Shown piece after piece: positions 53,825 through 62,692 of a stretch of 64,000 nucleotides of DNA. The stretch covers positions 310,001 to 374,000 of the forward strand of contig NZ_JAAWVT010000002.1 of NCBI RefSeq assembly GCF_012271785.1, given 5' to 3'. The DNA is from Paeniglutamicibacter terrestris. GTDB lineage: Bacteria; Actinomycetota; Actinomycetes; Actinomycetales; Micrococcaceae. Position 1 is the first letter of the stretch. Every line of letters begins with the position of its first letter. The position numbers and the translations under genes were made by a program. The notes beneath the pieces were generated by a model. That model saw only the letters and a program-made list of their open reading frames with translations, had not been told where the DNA came from and did not search any database.

Positions 53825-54622
53825 ATGCCAGAGACCACAGAATACTGCCAGCCATGGTGCGACGATCACGGCGGCGGTACCTGCCGGGCCGCGTTTGTGC
53901 TCTATGAAAAGCCCACAACTCTTCGCAGCAGGGAGACCCTGGCCGGGATCGACCTCGAAGGGGCCAGCGGCGGGGTTTCGGGCTGCAACGACCTAGAGCT
54001 TTCGGTGGGCAGCGAATTTCTAGATGACGAGGACCACGCGCCATTAATGTGGTGCACCCTGAACCTCGCGCGGATTGACAACACCTACCGTGGGGAGGCG
54101 ATGGCATCGTTCCAAACGAGCGTTCCGGGCATGAAAACCGTCCACGCGCAGCTGGGACGGTTTCTGTCCCTAGTCTGCAGTGGGGATGCGCACCGGGCCG
54201 AACGGGAAGCGGGCATTGCCCCGACCCACGTGGACTGGGTTGCCCGGCCCCGGGACCAACAGCACCCGGACGACTGTCAGCCGTGGTGCGAGGTCCATGG
54301 TGACGACGGCTGCCGCCTGAATAAGACGTTGGGGTTGACCGCAGGATCCAGCGACGACAACCTGGTCTACGGGGATCTAGGTGCTGCGGCAGGGGCGGCC
54401 GACTTGCTGGCGGCACGGGCCATCTATACCCCCGGCGCCGACGGTAGTGGCGGTTGCTTCTACCTCGCTCTGGACTGCTGGAACACCATCGGTAACGATC
54501 AGGACGATCAGGACGATCACCGAACCGACCGGACCGCATCCCTGCCCGTAACGTTGCCAGCCCTGAAGCGCGCCCACACTCGGCTCGGTGAACTATTGGT
54601 GCAGGTTCGAGCGGCCAGCTGA
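53825..54622 (+). CDS. Protein with two CxPWC...H...C domains (DUF6907-like)
   Basis: A 265-residue soluble protein made of two similar halves. Each begins with a Cys/His motif: CQPWCDDHGGGTCR near residue 9 and CQPWCEVHGDDGCR near 152, and each ends in a helix of the type VPGMKTVHAQLGRFL / LPALKRAHTRLGELL. The CxxWC-x2-H pattern recalls the actinobacterial DUF6907 family, usually single-copy and of unknown function. A metal site per half is likely. The ATG at 53825 follows CAGGAGCC. The acidic stretch DNAGNDQDD-like before the last helix is a local repeat of GACGATCAG. Confidence 0.72.
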   Translation: MPETTEYCQPWCDDHGGGTCRAAFVLYEKPTTLRSRETLAGIDLEGASGGVSGCNDLELSVGSEFLDDEDHAPLMWCTLNLARIDNTYRGEAMASFQTSVPGMKTVHAQLGRFLSLVCSGDAHRAEREAGIAPTHVDWVARPRDQQHPDDCQPWCEVHGDDGCRLNKTLGLTAGSSDDNLVYGDLGAAAGAADLLAARAIYTPGADGSGGCFYLALDCWNTIGNDQDDQDDHRTDRTASLPVTLPALKRAHTRLGELLVQVRAAS

Positions 54623-54689
54623 ATCAGGATGCTGCGGTCTATGGCCGGACGCGGGCATGAGGGCGACGGGCCATACGCTGAGTCTGGGT

Positions 54690-55505
54690 CTATTTCTCGC
54701 CCAGGAATTCGACGGCGGCGTTTTTGAACTCCCGGCTGGTCACCGCGTTGGCGTGATCGCGGCCGGCTATCCAGAGCACCGACTTTTGGGTTCCCCGAGT
54801 ACTCAGGAGCTCGGTGAGGCGGGGCATGGTGGTGGCCAACGCATCACCGTCTCCCGCCACCAGAAGCGTGGGCATCGAGGGGACCATCTGCTCGGGCGCG
54901 AACGGTTCGGTCTTGATGGCCAGGATCATGCTCATCAGCGAGAACATATCGTTGGACTCCACGGTCATCGCCATGCGCAGCAAATCCGCCGTGGATTCGT
55001 CGACGATCGATGTGCCATCGGCCAGGAACCGTTGGGCAGCATCAACATCAAAGGTTGCCAGCGGGTCAATGCTGGCCGGACCGCCGAGCACCAGACGGTT
55101 CACGAGCTGCTGCTGGGTGCCGCCAAATTCCCACGCCAGTCGGGCGCCGAGGGAATAGCCGACGAGATCCACACCGCTCAGCGCGTCGCTAGGGGAGAGC
55201 GCGGTGACCCCGTGGTCCATCAGCAGCTGGAGCAGGTCCGCGCGCATGCGGCTGGGTGTGTAGGCATCAAGATCCTCGGGCGCCGGTGAGGTGCCGTGGC
55301 CGGGTAAATCCACGGCCAATACCTTGCGCCCGGCCTCGGTCAGGCTGCGGATCCAACCGGATTTGACCCAATTCAGCACGCTGGATGAGGCAAAGCCGTG
55401 CAGCAGGACCACCGGGCGCAATGCCGAGGGGGTGCCCGGCTCATAAACGCTCAGCCCCAGGGCGTTAGCGGTGCCTTCAACAAGGTGATCGTGTGTGGTG
55501 TCCAT
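54690..55505 (-). CDS. Alpha/beta hydrolase
   Basis: A 271-residue hydrolase. The oxyanion-hole VVLLHGFASSS, nucleophile elbow GYSLGA and a late GRDHANAV histidine define the triad. LAVDLPGHGTS is a family-typical strand-loop. Esterase, lactonase or C-C hydrolase are all possible. AAAGGATC precedes the ATG. It might act in aromatic breakdown given the nearby hpa genes, but there is no direct evidence. Confidence 0.9.
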   Translation of the reverse strand: MDTTHDHLVEGTANALGLSVYEPGTPSALRPVVLLHGFASSSVLNWVKSGWIRSLTEAGRKVLAVDLPGHGTSPAPEDLDAYTPSRMRADLLQLLMDHGVTALSPSDALSGVDLVGYSLGARLAWEFGGTQQQLVNRLVLGGPASIDPLATFDVDAAQRFLADGTSIVDESTADLLRMAMTVESNDMFSLMSMILAIKTEPFAPEQMVPSMPTLLVAGDGDALATTMPRLTELLSTRGTQKSVLWIAGRDHANAVTSREFKNAAVEFLGEK

Positions 55506-55598
55506 GAGGCAGATCCTTTCAGATCTTGATGAGCAATGCGAGTGTGGAGGGTGTGTGCCCGCTGTGGATGCCGATGTGTCATTCCACGACCACGGTGC

Positions 55599-55922
55599 TT
55601 AGTAGGCCCGCTCTGCCGGCGCATCCGTCATCGGGTCGATCGTCCTAAAGTGCTCAACCACCGGGAACGGCTCGTAAAAGCGGTGTAGCAGGTGCTTCCA
55701 TTGCAGGTAATTCTCAGAACCGCGGAAGCCGATGGTGTGCGCCTCCACGCTCTGCCACAAGACCAATAACAGGAAAATGTGTGGTGTCTCGATGCTGCGC
55801 GAGAGCTGCAGGCCTTCGAAGCCCTCGGTGGCAGCGATGAGCGGGCGCGCGCGTTCAAACGCGGCCATGAATTCTTCTTCCATTCCCTCGATGACTGGCA
55901 GCAATGCGTGTTCGGTGATCAT
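55599..55922 (-). CDS. Antibiotic biosynthesis monooxygenase (ABM) domain protein
   Basis: A 107-residue ferredoxin-like alpha-beta barrel protein. It starts MITEHALLPVIEGMEEEF and has GFEGLQLSRSIETPH and FLLLVLWQSVEAH, as in small ABM/EthD-like oxygenases. Such proteins oxidise quinols or bind haem; the role here is unknown. The ATG at 55922 has CAGACT ending seven bases upstream (leaderless). Confidence 0.85.
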   Translation of the reverse strand: MITEHALLPVIEGMEEEFMAAFERARPLIAATEGFEGLQLSRSIETPHIFLLLVLWQSVEAHTIGFRGSENYLQWKHLLHRFYEPFPVVEHFRTIDPMTDAPAERAY

Positions 55923-56230
55923 GCATCCAAGTCTGCACCAACCCGGGTCACCGAAGCGAAATTGTGCCGATGCGGGCTGGCGGTGCGCTCGCCGGCGGCG
56001 AGAACATGCAGCAGGGCACCCCTTATTGGTGCGGCGGCGGTTTCCAGAATGTCAGGCACAGAAAAATGCGTCAGTGCTCACTCACGCATTGCGTAAGAGG
56101 TTGCGCAAGGGGTTGAGCCGGAGGTTGAACGACAGAGGGCAATACGCGCCGTGGATGGGTGGCGGATGCGCGGTGAGGTAGAAGTTGGCGGAGCCCGCTG
56201 GCTGAGCGCAGAAGCCTAGAAACGCTGGCG
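55923..56230. other. Intergenic stretch, nothing recognised
   Basis: About 300 bases upstream of the ABM gene and beyond the terminator of the metallopeptidase gene. Only short, Arg-rich frames are present and none is supported. Confidence 0.4.
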
Positions 56231-56300
56231 CAAAAAAGGGAGGGCCCGATCCGGGATGATCCTGCGGTGGTGGTTTCCATCGCTCCGGAGCGGGCTCTCA
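56231..56300 (-). terminator. Terminator of the metallopeptidase cassette
   Basis: On the minus strand GAGAGCCCG (56300-56292) pairs with CGGGCCCTC (56249-56241), a G-T pair and an inner GGAGCGATGG region aside, and is followed by CCTTTTTTGCG. Confidence 0.6.
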
Positions 56301-56357
56301 GCTGGGTATCAGGTGTGTTGTCGGGGGGGCAGGTAAGACGCAGGCAACCTGCTGTGG

Positions 56358-58268
56358 CTAGCTAACGCCGAGTTGGAACCAGCCGGCCCAACCGGTTCTC
56401 CCGTCCCACCAGGTGCTGTAGGCCTTGGAATCGGAGCCAACAGCAAAAACATCAAGGTGCTCGGTGATGCGCGAGATGGCGGTGACCGTGCTGCCCGGGG
56501 CGCCAATGCCACCGCTGACGTTAAACCATCCGGCCCATCCGCCAGGATCATGCCACCACGTGCTGTAGATGCGGTTATCGGTGCCTACGGTGAACAGATC
56601 CAGCTGATTCGAGTACCTAGACACGGCGGTAACTTGAGATCCGGGTGAGGCGAGACCGCCGGAGACCTGGAACCAGCTGCCCCAACCGCCGAGCGCATTC
56701 CACCACGTGCTCACGATTTTTTGGTCCGACGCCACGGTGAACAGATCCAGCTGGTCCCGATGGCGAGCCACCACATTCACTGTCGAGTCGCTGCGTGCGA
56801 GCTGAGACCCGATCCGGAACCAGGAGGACCAACCGCTGCGTTCATCCCACCAGCAGCTCCAGATGCGATTGTCGGTGCCCACCGTGAAGAGGTCCAAATG
56901 GAAGGGGTACCGGGCGATCGCCGTGACGGTGGCCCCGGCTGCAGCAATACCGCCGGAGACATGGAACCATGTGGACCAGCCGCCGGCCGCATCCCACCAA
57001 CAGGACATGATCCGGCCATCGGCGGCCGTGGTAAACACATCCAGGTGTCCGCTCAGGCGTGAGACCACGTTCACGGTGGAGCCGGGCCGCGCGATTAGTC
57101 CGCCGGCCAAGACGAACCAGCTGGACCATCCACCCGACGCGTCCCACCAGGCCGAATAGATGCGATTGTCGGTGCCAACGGTGAAAAGGTCCAGATGACG
57201 GGCGTAGCGGGAAACCGCGGTGATGGGGGAGCCGGGTCCACCCGGGGACGCGATGCCACCGGAAATCTGGAACCAGCCGCTCCATCCGGTGGAGGCATCC
57301 CACCAGTCGGTGACGGTGCGTCCATCGGAACCAGCAGTAAAGACGTCAAGATGCTCGGGGTACCGAGCCACGACGCTGATGGGTGTGCGAGCACGGGCCG
57401 TGAGTGTGGTCAGCGGACCAATGCGGTTGATGATCACCTGAGCGCAGATCCGGCAAAACGGAACCGAAAGGTTGCGCATCTTGCAGTCGTACTCGGGGCG
57501 GTAGGCCCCGCAGTGGTAGTAGTGCGCTCCTTCGAATGTTCCCACGGTGCCGTTGGGCACGGTGCTGGCCCTTGAGTCCACGGCCGCACAATTGGGATTG
57601 GCCATGGTGGGCAACGCGGTGCTCGCGGCGACGGCCCAGCCCCATTTGAGCGTCGCACGATTGGTGTTGATGGTGACGTTGGGTTCCCCGGGTTCGGAGG
57701 CCGGGTGGTGGTCGTGCCCGGTCTCGGCGCCGCCGGCGTAGTAGGGATATTCATCGGCCAGGCCAAAGGCGGTATGCCCCGCCTCGTGAATGCCGATTTC
57801 CGAGGCGCCCGAGGCCAGCGAGAAGGTGCCCACCGAGCCGCCGGATCCGCCGTAGATGGTGGAATTGACCACCAGTATCGCCAAAGTGAATTGTGGGACC
57901 TGGGCCGCGGCGACGGAAAGCACCGTGCTGGTATTGCAGATCAGGAGCCGACGGATGCCGTTGCCGCCGAAGCTGGCATCAAAGTAGGTGCGGGCGCTTG
58001 CCCCGGTGCCACCTCCGGAGACCGGATCATCCGCCCCGGTGTCGGTGGAGGAGACATGAACGCGGAAAACGTTGATGGCGCTGGCCAGATCGCTAAACGG
58101 TGCCGTTCCCAGCAATGCGGTGACGAACGCGGTGCAGGCCGTGTTGAAGGCCCCCTGTTGGCCAGTTTGGAATCCGTCACCCAGCAGCACCACGTTGAAG
58201 GCCCTATTTGCCGGTGCTGAGCCACTGATCTGGGTCGTTCCAATGATGGTGCCGTCGGCGGTACTCAT
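56358..58268 (-). CDS. M64-type metallopeptidase with seven C-terminal propeller-like repeats, no signal peptide
   Basis: A 636-residue two-part protein. Residues 1-290 match peptidase family M64 (IgA-peptidase-like): NVVLLGDGFQ near the start, the zinc motif HEAGHTAFGLADEY at 161-174 and a Cys-rich end YHCGAYRPEYDCKM / FCRICAQ. Residues about 298-636 are seven repeats of about 48 residues with the pattern HLDVFTVGTDNRIYSTWW-x6-GWSSWF-x-VSGG, as in seven-bladed PLL-type lectin propellers. The N-terminus MSTADGTIIGTTQISG has no signal peptide. The start overlaps the stop of the 152-residue upstream gene, its probable partner. Confidence 0.85.
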   Translation of the reverse strand: MSTADGTIIGTTQISGSAPANRAFNVVLLGDGFQTGQQGAFNTACTAFVTALLGTAPFSDLASAINVFRVHVSSTDTGADDPVSGGGTGASARTYFDASFGGNGIRRLLICNTSTVLSVAAAQVPQFTLAILVVNSTIYGGSGGSVGTFSLASGASEIGIHEAGHTAFGLADEYPYYAGGAETGHDHHPASEPGEPNVTINTNRATLKWGWAVAASTALPTMANPNCAAVDSRASTVPNGTVGTFEGAHYYHCGAYRPEYDCKMRNLSVPFCRICAQVIINRIGPLTTLTARARTPISVVARYPEHLDVFTAGSDGRTVTDWWDASTGWSGWFQISGGIASPGGPGSPITAVSRYARHLDLFTVGTDNRIYSAWWDASGGWSSWFVLAGGLIARPGSTVNVVSRLSGHLDVFTTAADGRIMSCWWDAAGGWSTWFHVSGGIAAAGATVTAIARYPFHLDLFTVGTDNRIWSCWWDERSGWSSWFRIGSQLARSDSTVNVVARHRDQLDLFTVASDQKIVSTWWNALGGWGSWFQVSGGLASPGSQVTAVSRYSNQLDLFTVGTDNRIYSTWWHDPGGWAGWFNVSGGIGAPGSTVTAISRITEHLDVFAVGSDSKAYSTWWDGRTGWAGWFQLGVS

Positions 58269-58723
58269 TGTGAATCTCCCTGAGGCTCGAGGGAAAAGAC
58301 GCCAAGGACAGTTTCGGTGGGCTCGATCGGTGCCGGCGGGAGTCCCGGTTCAACCTCGCGCTCCGGCGCTGGGGTGCTCACAGAAAGTAGTGCGACGCTT
58401 GCCGCAGCCGTGGCGGCCGGCACGATCACGGTGAAGGCTCCGCGTGGTGTATCGGGGGTAATGCGGAGGATGGGTTCTCCAGCGGTCTCGGGAAAGACCT
58501 CCAGTGTGCTCTGGAGGGCGCTCACCGGGACGCGGGCGATCTCTCGTTCTGCCGTATCGCGGATGACGGCGAAGTGGCCATTGCGGGATTCAAGAGGTGT
58601 TTCGGCTCCGGTTAATGCCATATCTACCGGTTGTTGGGAGATGAGTCGAACCGCGTCTCCCTCGTATTCGAAGATCAGTCGCATGGCCCCGGTATTGGTG
58701 TCGGGGCCCGGTTCTTGGGGCAT
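58265..58723 (-). CDS. Partner protein of the M64-type metallopeptidase
   Basis: A 152-residue soluble protein, not assigned to a named family. Residues 15-118 look like a beta-sandwich (MRLIFEYEGDAVRLISQQ; LESRNGHFAVIRDTAEREIARV; PRGAFTVIVPAATAAASVALLSV), followed by a Pro/Glu-rich tail. Similar small proteins accompany M64 peptidases elsewhere, to my memory. The stop overlaps the peptidase start by 4 bases, so the two are co-translated. The start is uncertain: ATG 58723 has no strong ribosome binding site, and ATG 58687 is also possible. Confidence 0.7.
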   Translation of the reverse strand: MPQEPGPDTNTGAMRLIFEYEGDAVRLISQQPVDMALTGAETPLESRNGHFAVIRDTAEREIARVPVSALQSTLEVFPETAGEPILRITPDTPRGAFTVIVPAATAAASVALLSVSTPAPEREVEPGLPPAPIEPTETVLGVFSLEPQGDSQ

Positions 58724-58877
58724 GTCATTCACGCTTTCACTGCAGGAAGTCGGCATCCAAGATGGAATGCAGACCGGTGGTGAGCCCAGTACATCCGCCG
58801 TTCTCGGGCGAGTCAATGCTCGTCATGGCCGAGTAACGAGTCGGTAATGCCACGTCATTGCGCGGCGTGTCATGCTC

Positions 58878-58906
58878 TTGCGGATGGTGCTGGTTCGGAG
58901 TAATCT
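58878..58906 (+). promoter_or_regulatory. Promoter of the nrtR-nad operon
   Basis: TTGCGG (58878-58883) and TAATCT (58901-58906) with a 17-base spacer. The predicted start falls at about 58912-58914, inside the NrtR-like operator. Confidence 0.65.
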
Positions 58907-58910
58907 CACT

Positions 58911-58929
58911 TATGGTCAAAGTGACACTA
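58911..58929 (+). promoter_or_regulatory. NrtR-like operator
   Basis: TATGGTCAAAGTGACACTA is a 19-base imperfect palindrome: TGTCA/TGACA-type arms around a three-base centre, six of eight arm positions complementary. Known NrtR boxes have similar TAGTGTCA-like arms. It begins 4 bases after the -10 box, the right place for autorepression. Confidence 0.6.
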
Positions 58930-58947
58930 ACTAGGAAGGTGGATCGC

Positions 58948-59676
58948 TTGTCGTTTTCGAATGTGGCAGAACGCCGCGAGCAGCCGCCAACACTTGCCGT
59001 GTCCACGGTGATCTTTTCGCTGCGCGATAACGAACGCACCGGGCGTAAAAGCCTCTGGCTGCCGCTGGTGCGTCGCACACGCGAACCATTCCGTGGCCAA
59101 TGGGCGTTGCCCGGTGGCCCGCTCGGGGCCCGCGACTCGCTCCTGGACGCCGCGGCGAGCAACCTGCGCGACACCACCGGGCTGATCCCGCGCTACCTCG
59201 AACAGCTCTACGCCTTCGGGGACCTGGACCGTTCGCCCACCCGACGGGTCGTCTCCATCGTCTACTGGGCCTTGGTCCGTGAGGACGATGCGCACGATCG
59301 AGCCACCTCGGTGCTCCTGGATGACCCAAATGTCGCCTGGTTCCGTGCCGATGACCCGCAGGTCTTGGCCGAGATGGCCTTTGACCATCGCGAAATCATT
59401 GAGTACGCGCTGTGGCGCTTGCGCAACAAGGTCGAATACGGTTCCATCGCCCACCGCCTCCTCGGCGAGCGCTTCACCCTGGCCCAGGTTCGTGAGGTGT
59501 ACGAGGCCGTGTTGGATAAGGCCCTTGATCCGGCCAACTTCCGCCGGCAACTGCGCACCGCGGCCAACATCGAGGAAACCGACGAGTTCCTCTCCGGCGG
59601 CAAACACCGCCCCCCGCGCCTCTATCGCTATACCGGCACACCTACCCACCGACTTGAGAGCGAGTCCATCGCATGA
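58948..59676 (+). CDS. nrtR: NUDIX-domain transcriptional regulator of NAD synthesis, NrtR
   Basis: A 242-residue regulator with an N-terminal NUDIX-like domain (LAVSTVIFSL, RGQWALPGGPLGARDSLLDA) and a C-terminal winged helix (LGERFTLAQVREVYEAVL, FRRQLRTAANI). The Nudix box lacks its catalytic glutamates (ASNLRDTTG), as expected for NrtR, where the domain senses ADP-ribose or NAD. TTG 58948 is chosen because AGGAAGG lies eight bases upstream; an in-frame ATG at 58912, 5 bases after the -10 box, would give 12 more residues by leaderless initiation. It overlaps nadA by 4 bases and heads the nad operon. Confidence 0.9.
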   Translation: MSFSNVAERREQPPTLAVSTVIFSLRDNERTGRKSLWLPLVRRTREPFRGQWALPGGPLGARDSLLDAAASNLRDTTGLIPRYLEQLYAFGDLDRSPTRRVVSIVYWALVREDDAHDRATSVLLDDPNVAWFRADDPQVLAEMAFDHREIIEYALWRLRNKVEYGSIAHRLLGERFTLAQVREVYEAVLDKALDPANFRRQLRTAANIEETDEFLSGGKHRPPRLYRYTGTPTHRLESESIA

Positions 59677-60941
59677 GCAGCATCAATTCCACCCTGCAGA
59701 GTCTGAAACTCGTTTCACCCGAGGCCAGCTGCAACACCGATCTGTCCAAGGGTCCGTGGCTTTTTGACACCGGCGCACCGGCCTATGGGCCCGGCTCCTC
59801 GCAAGAGGATGTGGCCCCGGTTTCCACCCCGCGCCAGGGAGATATTCCCGCCGAATACCGCGAAGCCTCGGATGCCGAACTCACCACACGTATCCTTGCC
59901 GCGAAAAAGACCCTCGGCGAATCCCTCGTGGTGCTGGGGCATCACTACCAGCGTGATGAGGTGGTGGCGTTTGCCGACTTCGTGGGGGATTCCTTCCAGC
60001 TGGCCAACGCGGCGCTGACCCGTGAAAAGGCCAAGTACATCGTTTTCTGCGGTGTGCACTTCATGGCCGAGACCGCCGATGTGCTCTCCACGCCGGAGCA
60101 GCAGGTCATCCTGCCGAACCTGGCCGCGGGTTGTTCGATGGCCGACATGGCCGATGAATCCTCGGTGGAGGAATGCTGGGAACAGCTCATGGATCTGTAC
60201 GCGGATGAGTCGGATGCCGATGGTAAGGCTGCCGTCATCCCGGTGACCTACATGAACTGCTCGGCGGCGCTGAAGGCCTTTGTTGGCAAGCATGGCGGAA
60301 TTGTCTGCACCTCCTCGAACGCCGCCACGGTGTTGGAATGGGCCTTTGAGCGCGGTCGTCGGGTGCTCTTCTTCCCGGACCAGCACCTGGGACGCAATAC
60401 CGCCAAGGCCATGGGCGTTCCACTGGAAAAGATGCCGATGTGGAATCCGCGCAAGGCGCTGGGTGGCAATGACGCTGCCACCCTGCTGGACTCGAAGGTC
60501 ATTCTCTGGCATGGCTTCTGCTCGGTGCACAAGCGCTTCACCGTGGCCCAGATCGAGAAGGCGCGCGCCGAACACCCCGGGGTGCGGATTCTGGCGCACC
60601 CCGAATGCCCGATGCCGGTAGTTGACGCGGCCGATGAGGCCGGATCCACCGATTACATCCAAAAGGCCGTGGCCAACGCGCCGGCCGGTTCGGTCTTCGG
60701 CATCGCCACCGAAATCAACATGGTGAACCGGCTGGCCGCCGCGCACCCCGAACACACCATCTTCTGCCTGGACCCGGTCATCTGCCCCTGCTCCACCATG
60801 TACCGCATCCACCCGGGCTACCTTGCCTGGGTGCTGGAGGCACTGGTGGATGGGGTGGTGCTGAACAAGATCACCGTGGCCGATGACGTGGCGGCCGACG
60901 CGAAGGTGGCCCTGGAGCGGATGCTGGCGGCCCGGCCGTGA
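59673..60941 (+). CDS. nadA: Quinolinate synthase
   Basis: A 422-residue [4Fe-4S] enzyme that condenses iminoaspartate with dihydroxyacetone phosphate to quinolinate. Motifs LGHHYQRDEVVAFAD, CGVHFMAETADVL, TYMNCSAALKAF, FFPDQHLGRNTAK, HPECPMPVVD and ICPCSTMYRIHP are present, so the cluster cysteines are intact. The N-terminal extension of about 60 residues is normal for the long actinobacterial type. ATGA overlaps join it to nrtR, and GTGA to nadB. Confidence 0.96.
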   Translation: MSSINSTLQSLKLVSPEASCNTDLSKGPWLFDTGAPAYGPGSSQEDVAPVSTPRQGDIPAEYREASDAELTTRILAAKKTLGESLVVLGHHYQRDEVVAFADFVGDSFQLANAALTREKAKYIVFCGVHFMAETADVLSTPEQQVILPNLAAGCSMADMADESSVEECWEQLMDLYADESDADGKAAVIPVTYMNCSAALKAFVGKHGGIVCTSSNAATVLEWAFERGRRVLFFPDQHLGRNTAKAMGVPLEKMPMWNPRKALGGNDAATLLDSKVILWHGFCSVHKRFTVAQIEKARAEHPGVRILAHPECPMPVVDAADEAGSTDYIQKAVANAPAGSVFGIATEINMVNRLAAAHPEHTIFCLDPVICPCSTMYRIHPGYLAWVLEALVDGVVLNKITVADDVAADAKVALERMLAARP

Positions 60942-62692
60942 ATACCTGGGAGCTGAATGCCGGGCAGTTCAATACTCCGGAGCTGAACAGTGTGGACCTG
61001 ATTGTAGTCGGCTCCGGTGTCAGCGGTCTCTACGCGGCGCTGACGGCAGCTGCCCGCGGACGCACGGTCACGCTGCTGACCAAGGATGCGCTGGAGAATT
61101 CCAACTCTTGGTATGCCCAGGGTGGGCTCAGCGCCGTGGGCCCGGAGGGAATCGCCGCGGGGGATTCGATCACCAGCCACGTGGCTGACACGCTGACCGC
61201 CGGGGCGCAGCTGAACGATGCTGAGAACGTGGCGCTGATGTGTTCCTCGGCCTGGGCACATGTTCAGGCTCTGGTGAGCGCCGGCGCGCACTTTGATACC
61301 GACGCCAGCGGTGAATTTGCTCGGGGTCTTGAGGCGGCGCACAGTCACCCGCGAATCCTGCATGCCGGCGGTGATGCCACGGGCCGTTCACTGGCCAGCG
61401 CGCTGATCACCGCCTGCCGCAAACAGGAAGCCGCCGGCGGGCTCATCATCCGGGAGCAGGTGTTTGTCACCGAACTAATCACCACACCTAACCCCGATGC
61501 CGAGGCGTCCGAGGCTCATGCAGCGACGGATCATGCCGCCACCAGAGTCATCGGAGTGCGCACACTGGGACCAGATTCGAGCCGTGAAGAGCTGTTCGCC
61601 TCCGCGGTGCTGTTGGCTACCGGCGGCTCGGGGCAACTATATGCCGCCACCACCAACCCGGCCGGTGCCACGGGCGATGGTGCGGCCCTAGCCTACCGGG
61701 CCGGCGCGGCGCTAGGGGATCTCGAATTCATCCAGTTCCACCCCACCTTGGTGAGCCCCGGCGGATTTATGGTCTCCGAAGCGGTGCGCGGGGAGGGCGC
61801 GGTACTGATTAATGAACACGGCGAGCGCTTTATGCAAGAGGTCCATCCCGATGCCGAGCTGGCGCCACGCGACGTGGTGGCCCGCGCCATCCACTCGGTT
61901 CGAGCCAACGGCGGCACCGTGCACCTTGATGCCCGCGCGGTGGAAGCCAAACACGGCCCCGGGTTCCTGGCCCGCCGTTTCCCCTCCATCACCGCGGAAC
62001 TGGAGAAGCTGGGTTATGACCTGGGCCTGGAACCGGTACCCGTCACGCCCGCCGCGCATTACATCATGGGCGGGATCTTGACCGATGATCTGGGTGCCTC
62101 AACGCTGCCCGGGCTTTATGCCGCCGGGGAATGTGCGAACACCGGTGTGCACGGGGCCAACCGTTTGGCGTCCAACTCGCTGCTCGAGGGCCTGGTCTTC
62201 GCCTGGCGGATGGTGGTGAACCTGCCGATGACCCCCGAGATCGGCGACTTTACCAACTCCGAGACCAACAAGGCTCTCACCAAGGTGATTGTCACCCAGC
62301 CCCCGCGGAGGATCGAGGGCAAGGCAGACCCGAGCGCGAACTTCGAATCAGACGAGTTGCTTAACCTGGCCCAGCTCCAAGATCTAGCTCAGCGCTACCT
62401 GGGTGTGGTGCGCACCGGAGATGGGCTCAGAACCGCGCTACGGCAACTTGAACGCTGGCAGGTGAGCCCGCATGATCGCAGCTCCCACGAACTGGCCAAC
62501 CTGCTGACCCTGGCCACATTGATCGCCACCGCGGCGCTGCATCGGGAGAATTCCCTCGGGGCACACTACCGCTCCGATGCACCTGAGCCACCACTACCGG
62601 TGGCAGGTCACCTCCAGCGCTTCGCCCAACAAGCACCCACCGCGCTTCAAGAATCGCTCCAAGCACAGCAAAGGATCACGACCCTTGTCTGA
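60938..62692 (+). CDS. nadB: L-aspartate oxidase
   Basis: A 584-residue FAD enzyme that oxidises aspartate to iminoaspartate for NadA. The FAD motif VVGSGVSGLYAALTA, the SWYAQGGLSAV segment, EFIQFHPTLV and GVHGANRLASNSLLEGLVF are all present. It starts with GTG at 60938, overlapping the nadA stop by 4 bases. Its end overlaps the TTG start of nadC. Confidence 0.95.
   Translation: MNTWELNAGQFNTPELNSVDLIVVGSGVSGLYAALTAAARGRTVTLLTKDALENSNSWYAQGGLSAVGPEGIAAGDSITSHVADTLTAGAQLNDAENVALMCSSAWAHVQALVSAGAHFDTDASGEFARGLEAAHSHPRILHAGGDATGRSLASALITACRKQEAAGGLIIREQVFVTELITTPNPDAEASEAHAATDHAATRVIGVRTLGPDSSREELFASAVLLATGGSGQLYAATTNPAGATGDGAALAYRAGAALGDLEFIQFHPTLVSPGGFMVSEAVRGEGAVLINEHGERFMQEVHPDAELAPRDVVARAIHSVRANGGTVHLDARAVEAKHGPGFLARRFPSITAELEKLGYDLGLEPVPVTPAAHYIMGGILTDDLGASTLPGLYAAGECANTGVHGANRLASNSLLEGLVFAWRMVVNLPMTPEIGDFTNSETNKALTKVIVTQPPRRIEGKADPSANFESDELLNLAQLQDLAQRYLGVVRTGDGLRTALRQLERWQVSPHDRSSHELANLLTLATLIATAALHRENSLGAHYRSDAPEPPLPVAGHLQRFAQQAPTALQESLQAQQRITTLV

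Noticed and set aside
54588-55289. A 233-codon plus-strand frame opposite the alpha/beta hydrolase
   Set aside because: The hydrolase on the other strand has a complete catalytic triad; this frame is its shadow.
56358-57372. The seven tandem repeats as a DNA repeat or CRISPR-like array
   Set aside because: The periodicity is at the protein level (about 48 codons per unit) with diverged DNA. It is a repeat domain within a gene.
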